In this document: positions 6,538 to 10,599 of the stretch, one piece after another
Layout: each line of letters starts with the position of its first letter
Numbering within the stretch: position 1 is the first letter of the stretch
Assembly (NCBI GenBank): GCA_905210385.1
Contig: CAJLWS010000032.1
Span: 1 to 10,599, forward strand
Direction of reading: 5' to 3'
Source of the DNA: an uncultured Eubacteriales bacterium
GTDB lineage: Bacteria; Bacillota; Clostridia; Oscillospirales; Oscillospiraceae
DNA length: 10,599 bases
Made by a program: the position numbers and the translations under genes
The notes under the pieces: generated by a model
What the model was told of the DNA's origin: nothing
Seen by the model: the letters and a program-made list of their open reading frames with translations, nothing else
Database searches by the model: none

Positions 6538-7689
6538 ATGAAACCCGATGTGACCATTGTGCCTTGTTTGGATTATTCCAGCAGAAATGTGGAACAGGCG
6601 CTGGAATCCGCTTTATCTCCTTTCGGCGGCTTGGAGTGGGTAACGCCTGGAATGCGCGTTGCCATAAAGGTCAACCTGGTGACCGCCATGGGGCCGGAGA
6701 GAAGTGCAACGACTCACCCACAGCTGATATGCGCTTTCACGCGAATGCTAACCCAGCGGGGGGCTCAGGTCGTGGTGGGAGATAGCCCTGGCGGCCTGTA
6801 TAATGCCCAGCATGTGGGCCGGGTCTATGCCGCCACAGGCATGACTGCGGTGGAGTCGGCGGGCGGCGTCCTGAACCGGGACTTCTCCGAGGCGGAGGCC
6901 CGCAATCCCCGGGGAACGGTGTGCCGGGGCTTCCGGTATACCGCCTACCTGGACAGGGCCGACGTCATCATCAACTTCTGCAAGCTCAAAAGCCACGGCA
7001 TGATGGCTCTGAGCTGCGGGGCGAAAAACATGTTTGGCGCCATTCCAGGCACCATCAAGCCGGAGTATCATTTCCGGTACCCCGATCCCCGGGATTTCGC
7101 CCGGATGATCGTGGACCTGGATGAGTATTTCGCGCCCCGGCTTACCATTGTGGACGCGGTGGACTGCATGGAGGGCAACGGCCCCACCAACGGCACGCCC
7201 CGGCACATGGGGGCGCTGGTGGCAGGGGAGAGCCCCCATAAGGTAGACTTGCTCTGCGCCGGACTGATCGGCCTGCGGCGGGAGGAAGTGCCTACGCTGG
7301 AGGCGGCGTTGGAGCGGGGGCTGATCCCGGAGCGTGCGGAAGATCTGTCGGTTGTTGGACAGCCGAGTCAGTTTGCCCTGCTTGATTTTCAGAGAATCAC
7401 AACTTGGAACAGCCACCTGTTCCAAGGGGATGGAACCAGTGTAATCAAGCGGTTCCGGGGAGAACTGCTCCGGCGGCTGCTGACCCAGCGCCCCCCCCTG
7501 CGTGGGGCTGACTGTGTGGGCTGCGGCCTGTGCGGAAACATCTGCCCGGCCAAAGCTATCACGATGAAGAACAAACGACCGCACATCAATCGGAGCCGCT
7601 GCATCCGCTGCTTCTGCTGTCAGGAGTTCTGCCCCCAGGGCGCCATGTATGTTCGCCGTACCTCCATCGCCAGATTGCTGGATCCTTGA
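6538..7689 (+). CDS. DUF362 protein with C-terminal 2x[4Fe-4S] ferredoxin domain
   Basis: The 383-residue protein begins with a DUF362 domain (about 1-290). Visible blocks are VAIKVNLV (41-48), QVVVGDSPGG (77-86), ADVIINFCKLKSHGMM (141-156), GAKNMFGAIPG (161-171) and VDAVDCMEGNGPTNG (205-219). A bacterial ferredoxin module follows: C326-x2-C329-x2-C332-x3-C336-P and C355-x2-C358-x2-C361-x3-C365-P, each the full ligand set for one [4Fe-4S] cluster. There is no signal peptide. Members are common in anaerobes and are predicted to be redox proteins, but the DUF362 activity is unknown. The ATG at 6538 has only a loose AGGGGGA about 12 bases upstream, and I see no convincing promoter in the 36 bases after the terminator. 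The gene appears monocistronic and converges on the ABC transporter gene. Confidence 0.92.
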   Translation: MKPDVTIVPCLDYSSRNVEQALESALSPFGGLEWVTPGMRVAIKVNLVTAMGPERSATTHPQLICAFTRMLTQRGAQVVVGDSPGGLYNAQHVGRVYAATGMTAVESAGGVLNRDFSEAEARNPRGTVCRGFRYTAYLDRADVIINFCKLKSHGMMALSCGAKNMFGAIPGTIKPEYHFRYPDPRDFARMIVDLDEYFAPRLTIVDAVDCMEGNGPTNGTPRHMGALVAGESPHKVDLLCAGLIGLRREEVPTLEAALERGLIPERAEDLSVVGQPSQFALLDFQRITTWNSHLFQGDGTSVIKRFRGELLRRLLTQRPPLRGADCVGCGLCGNICPAKAITMKNKRPHINRSRCIRCFCCQEFCPQGAMYVRRTSIARLLDP

Positions 7690-7696
7690 CAGCAAC

Positions 7697-7734
7697 GGCC
7701 CCGGCCCCCGGCAGGAATGCTGGGGCCCGGGGCC
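7697..7734. terminator. GC-rich hairpin between convergent genes (possible two-way terminator)
   Basis: Arms 7697-7713 and 7718-7734 pair over 17 positions with one C:C mismatch and one G:T pair, leaving the loop GGAA. The hairpin begins eight bases after the DUF362 stop and 35 bases before the ABC transporter stop. Neither strand has a T-run after it, so it is not a classical intrinsic terminator. Its place suggests a transcript-end or RNA-stabilising role. Confidence 0.45.
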
Positions 7735-7768
7735 AAACTTGTGCATCAAGGGGGGCGGGTGGTGGGAG

Positions 7769-9478
7769 TCAGGAGGCCAGAGTGAACAGGGAGTAGAAAT
7801 ATTCCTTTGCGGCCATCAGCTCCTGGAAGGTACCCTGCTCCACGAGCCTGCCGTCCTTCATCACTAGGATCTGGTCATACTGTTTCATCAGTGCCTCGTC
7901 TAGCCGATGAGTAACCACGATACGGGTCAGCCCGTCCAGATGCAGGATGGCATCGGTGACTTCAAAGGCGGTCTGATTATCCAGAGAGGCGGTGGCCTCG
8001 TCCAGCATGAGCACCGGCGTGCCCCGGAGCAAAGCCCGGGCGATGGAGATTCGCTGGCGTTCCCCACCGGACAGGCCCACGCCGTTCTCCCCGCAGCGGT
8101 AGTCTGCACCACGTTCTGCCACAAGGAGTGACAGGCCTGAACGCTTGACAGCCAGGTCCACCTGCTCCCCGGGAAAATCCCGGAACATGGTCAGGTTGTT
8201 GCGGATGGTGTCGTCAAAGAGGAACACGTTCTGACCGATGAGGCTCATCAGATCATACAGGCTGTCGGTGTTCACCTCCCGCAGCTCCCGGCCGTCGATG
8301 GTGATGGAGCCGGTGTACTCCGGGTAGGCACCCATGAGTAGGCTGAGCAGGGTGGACTTGCCCGACCCGGAGGGGCCGACGATGGCATAGCTCCTGCCCG
8401 GTTCAAACTGGACGGATAGATCCTTCAGCACCGGCTTGTCCGGGGCGTAGCCGAAACCCACATGGGAGAGGCCGATGGACTGCTCCAGGACAGGGGGGAT
8501 GGTCTCTCCGGTATGTCCGGCGTTCTCCTTTGTGATTGCGGCCAGCTTCTGGATGAGGGAAAGGGCGGCCTTCCGGCTGGCCCAGTACTGGGGGACGATC
8601 TGGATGGGCTGGGTGAAGCAATTGCACAGGTTGAGGATGATGAGCACCGTCCCCATCTGGATGCTTCCGTTGATGGACAGCCAGGCTCCATAGAAAAAGA
8701 TGCCGATCTGGAGGACGCTGCCACACGACTGGGTGATGGCGGTGAGCCTGGTATCCCAAAGCCTCCGGCGCTCCTTCACCTGCTCCGTCTCCCGGTTGGA
8801 GGTCTGGAACAGCCGGTTGACCTCTCCCTCCGCCTTGAAGCTCTTGATGACGGAGAAGCCGGTGAGGAAGTCCTTCACCTGGGCCACGAACTTCTCGTTC
8901 TGGTCGCTCATGGCCTTTTCCCGCACGGACAGCTCCTTGCCCATGACCAGGGAGAAGACGATGGGGATCAGGCTGAGGCCGATGGTGGCCAGGGCCAGCT
9001 GCCAGCTCAGCGCCAGCATCATCACCAGTCCGCCCACGAACAGGGCGCTCTGGTAGATCAGCAGGAGCATGCGGTTGAGGTAGTTCTCCTCAATGGAGTT
9101 GGCGTCGTTGGTGAGGGCGGACAGGTACCGGCTGGTGTTTTCCCGGGAAAAGGCGCTGATGCTCTTCTCCGACAGCCGGGAAAAGGCCAGGTCCTTATAC
9201 TGCCGCAGGGCCCGGTGGATGAACCTGCTCTTGAAGCAGTACATCAGCAGGTCCACGGCCAGAAGGAGGACCAGGGCGGCCGCGCTGATGGCCAGGATGT
9301 TCCACAGCCGGGCCAGATCCCCGGCGGCCATGATATTGGTCACCTCCCCCAGAGTCCAGGAGAAGAACAGCATTCCACCTGTGCTTAGAACGATCAGGAT
9401 TAGAGCTAGAATAAAATTGACTCGATTGTGTTGGTAAAAGGTCCGAGTGTATTCCCGGATGTCACTGTTTCGTTTCAT
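7769..9478 (-). CDS. ABC transporter half-exporter (fused membrane and ATPase domains)
   Basis: The 569-residue protein has a six-helix type-I exporter membrane domain (about 20-315; clear hydrophobic segments near 20-40, 59-82, 138-158, 160-180 and 256-285), then an ATPase. ATPase motifs are complete: Walker A GPSGSGKS (368-375), Q-loop Gln416, signature LSGGERQ (469-475), Walker B VLMLDEA (489-495, catalytic Glu494) and His524 in VVTHRL. Half-size exporters work as dimers, and no second half is present here, so it is a homodimer or its partner is elsewhere. The start is ATG at 9478 (MKRNSDIREY), with AGAGGG upstream on the minus strand; the longer open frame to 9625 lies inside the regulator gene and is not exporter-like. 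It overlaps the regulator stop by 17 bases, so the two are coupled. The substrate (drug, lipid or peptide) cannot be told from sequence. Confidence 0.93.
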   Translation of the reverse strand: MKRNSDIREYTRTFYQHNRVNFILALILIVLSTGGMLFFSWTLGEVTNIMAAGDLARLWNILAISAAALVLLLAVDLLMYCFKSRFIHRALRQYKDLAFSRLSEKSISAFSRENTSRYLSALTNDANSIEENYLNRMLLLIYQSALFVGGLVMMLALSWQLALATIGLSLIPIVFSLVMGKELSVREKAMSDQNEKFVAQVKDFLTGFSVIKSFKAEGEVNRLFQTSNRETEQVKERRRLWDTRLTAITQSCGSVLQIGIFFYGAWLSINGSIQMGTVLIILNLCNCFTQPIQIVPQYWASRKAALSLIQKLAAITKENAGHTGETIPPVLEQSIGLSHVGFGYAPDKPVLKDLSVQFEPGRSYAIVGPSGSGKSTLLSLLMGAYPEYTGSITIDGRELREVNTDSLYDLMSLIGQNVFLFDDTIRNNLTMFRDFPGEQVDLAVKRSGLSLLVAERGADYRCGENGVGLSGGERQRISIARALLRGTPVLMLDEATASLDNQTAFEVTDAILHLDGLTRIVVTHRLDEALMKQYDQILVMKDGRLVEQGTFQELMAAKEYFYSLFTLAS

Positions 9479-10376
9479 GCTTGTTTTCCCTCTTTCGCTG
9501 CAACTGATCCTCGGTAAGCTCCAGGATGGGCTTGGTCCGCACCTCCCATCCGAAGGTCCAGCCGTCGCTTTCCTCCATGAACCACCGGGCGAAGTAGAGG
9601 AAGGGGACCAAGCCATGGTTGTCATGGACGCAATACGCCTTGCCAGGGCCGTCGTCCAGCTCTAGAGGCTGCTCCTGCAGCAAGTGGCAGTCCACTAGTC
9701 TGGGAAGCAGCCCCTCCACCTGTTCCAGAGGCAGGCCTGCCTGCTTGGCCAGGGCGGAGGGGGTAAAGTAGCCGAAATTTTGATGGTAAAGAAAGAGCAG
9801 CAGTTCCAGGCTGCCCTCCTGTGCCAGGACAGAAAACAGCTTTCGGTACTCTCCCTTGGGGGCGAAGTGGACCTCATACCCCTCCGGTGGCTTGGGCAGC
9901 AGTAGGTACATGGGGAAATCCTTGGCAATTACCCCTGAAAGCATGCCCTCATCGGTGGTGAAATTAGCCCGCAGCCAGACCGTACCGGCGTTGAGATTGT
10001 GAAGATAGCAGGTGGGCGGAATCGCCCTGACCTGCTCCAGGTTGACGTTGTTGGGCTCCAAATAGATGTCGGGCAGGGTAAGGGCCAAAAGCTGAAACAG
10101 ACGGTTCAGCCGTTCTGCCTGGGGAATGGACCGTAGCCATCGGCCCATTAGGCGGGTCATATTCTGAGGGGCAGCCTCCCCGCGGCCAAACAGGGCGTCG
10201 ATGGACACCCCCAGTCGGTCGGCCAGGGCGGGGAGCAGCTCCACATCGGGCGCGCCCCCTTTCTCCCATTTGCTCACCGCCTGGGCAGACACCCCAACCA
10301 GCTGGCCCAGCTGCTCCTGGGTCAGGTTTCGGGCCCTCCGCAGTTCGGCGATGCGCTCACTCAACAGGCTTGCCAT
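9462..10376 (-). CDS. XRE-family regulator with probable second winged-helix domain
   Basis: The 304-residue protein starts with an XRE/Cro-type helix-turn-helix (7-63: RIAELRRARNLTQEQLGQLV, then VSAQAVSKWEKGGAPDVELL and LADRLGVSIDALFG). A middle region (about 75-185) is not recognised. Residues ~186-252 look like an ArsR-type winged helix: a leucine-rich helix (SLELLLFLYHQN), a turn with PSALAKQAGLPLEQVEGLLPRLVDCHLL, then a beta-wing-like GKAYCVHDN. The C-terminus (258-304) has an aromatic patch and a charged tail. The ATG at 10376 has GAGGTG five bases upstream on the minus strand. It overlaps the ABC exporter start by 17 bases, so it probably regulates that exporter and itself. The HTH assignment is firm; the second DNA-binding domain is my inference from pattern alone. 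Confidence 0.85.
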   Translation of the reverse strand: MASLLSERIAELRRARNLTQEQLGQLVGVSAQAVSKWEKGGAPDVELLPALADRLGVSIDALFGRGEAAPQNMTRLMGRWLRSIPQAERLNRLFQLLALTLPDIYLEPNNVNLEQVRAIPPTCYLHNLNAGTVWLRANFTTDEGMLSGVIAKDFPMYLLLPKPPEGYEVHFAPKGEYRKLFSVLAQEGSLELLLFLYHQNFGYFTPSALAKQAGLPLEQVEGLLPRLVDCHLLQEQPLELDDGPGKAYCVHDNHGLVPFLYFARWFMEESDGWTFGWEVRTKPILELTEDQLQRKRENKHETKQ

Positions 10377-10394
10377 AAAAACACCTCATTTCAT

Positions 10395-10471
10395 CCATTG
10401 GTTGTATTCTAACAAAAACAACGGTTGAAATCAACGGAGAGAAACTTGCGTATTCACAACCATTAGTTGTG
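10395..10471. promoter_or_regulatory. Candidate operator repeats around the regulator promoter
   Basis: Three related small symmetries share the core GTTG/CAAC. CCATTGGTTGT (10395-10405) and CCATTAGTTGT (10460-10470) are direct repeats with one difference. CACAAC-CATTA-GTTGTG (10455-10471) is a perfect inverted repeat. GTTGA-AA-TCAAC (10424-10435) overlaps the -35 box. The spacing (one copy at the expected start site, one over -35, one further upstream) fits an autoregulated XRE operator, but binding is inferred only from pattern. Confidence 0.4.
10406..10434 (-). promoter_or_regulatory. Promoter of the regulator/ABC exporter unit
   Basis: Read on the minus strand, TTGATT (10434-10429) and TAGAAT (10411-10406) are 17 bases apart, 4/6 and 5/6 matches to the SigA consensus. 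A start near 10399 would give a leader of about 22 bases carrying the GAGGTG ribosome site. The -35 box lies within the inverted repeat GTTGA-AA-TCAAC (10424-10435). Confidence 0.6.
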
Positions 10472-10495
10472 CTCCGGGGATGACATCCCCGGAGC
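10471..10495. repeat. Perfect 25-base palindromic hairpin
   Basis: GCTCCGGGGA and TCCCCGGAGC form a perfect 10-base-pair stem around TGACA (the full 25 bases read as an odd palindrome). It touches the end of the CACAAC-GTTGTG repeat. No T-run follows on either strand, so it does not look like an ordinary terminator. It may be the end of an upstream unit or a separate structure. Confidence 0.5.
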
Positions 10496-10599
10496 AGGCT
10501 GGATTGCCCGGCCCAGGACGAAGGGAAATAGATGAAATTTCGATCTCGGTGTAAAATAGATGTAGGAAAATAAAAGAACAAGGAACAGCCCAAATGTGG
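10496..10599. other. AT-rich right end without a supported gene
   Basis: Apart from the hairpin and operator repeats just to the left, the stretch from the regulator start to the right edge is non-coding. The last ~100 bases are AT-rich with several A-runs. A minus-strand frame crosses it (10593-10357) but runs through the regulator's promoter and start and has no family features. TAAAAT at 10552-10557 could be a -10 box for a plus-strand gene beyond the edge, but there is no matching -35, so I do not call a promoter. Confidence 0.4.

Noticed and set aside
9479..9625. 49-residue extension of the ABC exporter
   Set aside because: It is out-of-frame sequence within the regulator gene and low-complexity. 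ATG 9478 fits exporter N-termini and has a purine-rich site upstream.
10357..10593. Small minus-strand frame upstream of the regulator
   Set aside because: It crosses the regulator's promoter, operator repeats and start codon, lacks a ribosome site and shows no family features.
1..10599. CRISPR array, insertion sequence, tRNA/rRNA gene, phage or toxin-antitoxin module
   Set aside because: I saw no spaced repeats, transposase, integrase, tRNA-like cloverleaf or phage genes. The content is housekeeping genes plus one regulator/exporter pair.

Overview
The window looks like a Clostridia (Firmicutes) genome, most likely an Oscillospiraceae-type gut anaerobe of the Flavonifractor/Oscillibacter kind. 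This is inferred from the cmk-plsC-ispH/rpsA gene order, the IspH-S1 fusion, the GC-rich CGG/CTG/GTG-dominated codon use from about 950 onward and the ferredoxin-rich DUF362 protein. No taxonomic search was possible. The first ~940 bases are visibly different: they are AT-richer, use AGA, TTA, GTA and AAA codons, and resemble Lachnospiraceae-type DNA. The change falls inside one gene.

Plus strand, 1-6501. The window opens with the 3' end of queA (tRNA queuosine synthesis) and an RluF/RsuA-type 23S rRNA pseudouridine synthase. Next comes a tightly packed run with every junction overlapping: an RpiR-family SIS regulator, a BaiN/HI0933-type flavoprotein, cytidylate kinase (cmk), 1-acyl-glycerol-3-phosphate acyltransferase (plsC), and a natural fusion of IspH (isoprenoid precursor synthesis) with ribosomal protein S1. 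A strong intrinsic terminator closes the run at 6466-6501. Within the fusion gene I see two signals that would let S1 be made on its own: a promoter-like TGTACA-17-TACAAT element preceded by two A-tracts (5004-5054), and a consensus Shine-Dalgarno followed by an in-frame ATG (5293-5313).

Plus strand, 6538-7689. A DUF362 protein with a C-terminal 2x[4Fe-4S] ferredoxin domain lies after the terminator. It converges on the minus-strand genes, with a long GC-rich hairpin between them.

Minus strand, 10434-7769. A regulator with an N-terminal XRE helix-turn-helix and a probable second winged helix overlaps the start of a half-size ABC exporter. Its promoter (TTGATT-17-TAGAAT) lies among small inverted and direct repeats that look like an operator. 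The last ~100 bases hold a perfect hairpin and AT-rich non-coding DNA with no gene that I can support.

Most of the window is housekeeping, and I do not see a new defence system or mobile element. The points most worth a second look are the composition break inside the pseudouridine synthase gene (recombination or a chimeric assembly), the internal expression signals for S1, and the two-domain regulator/ABC exporter unit.
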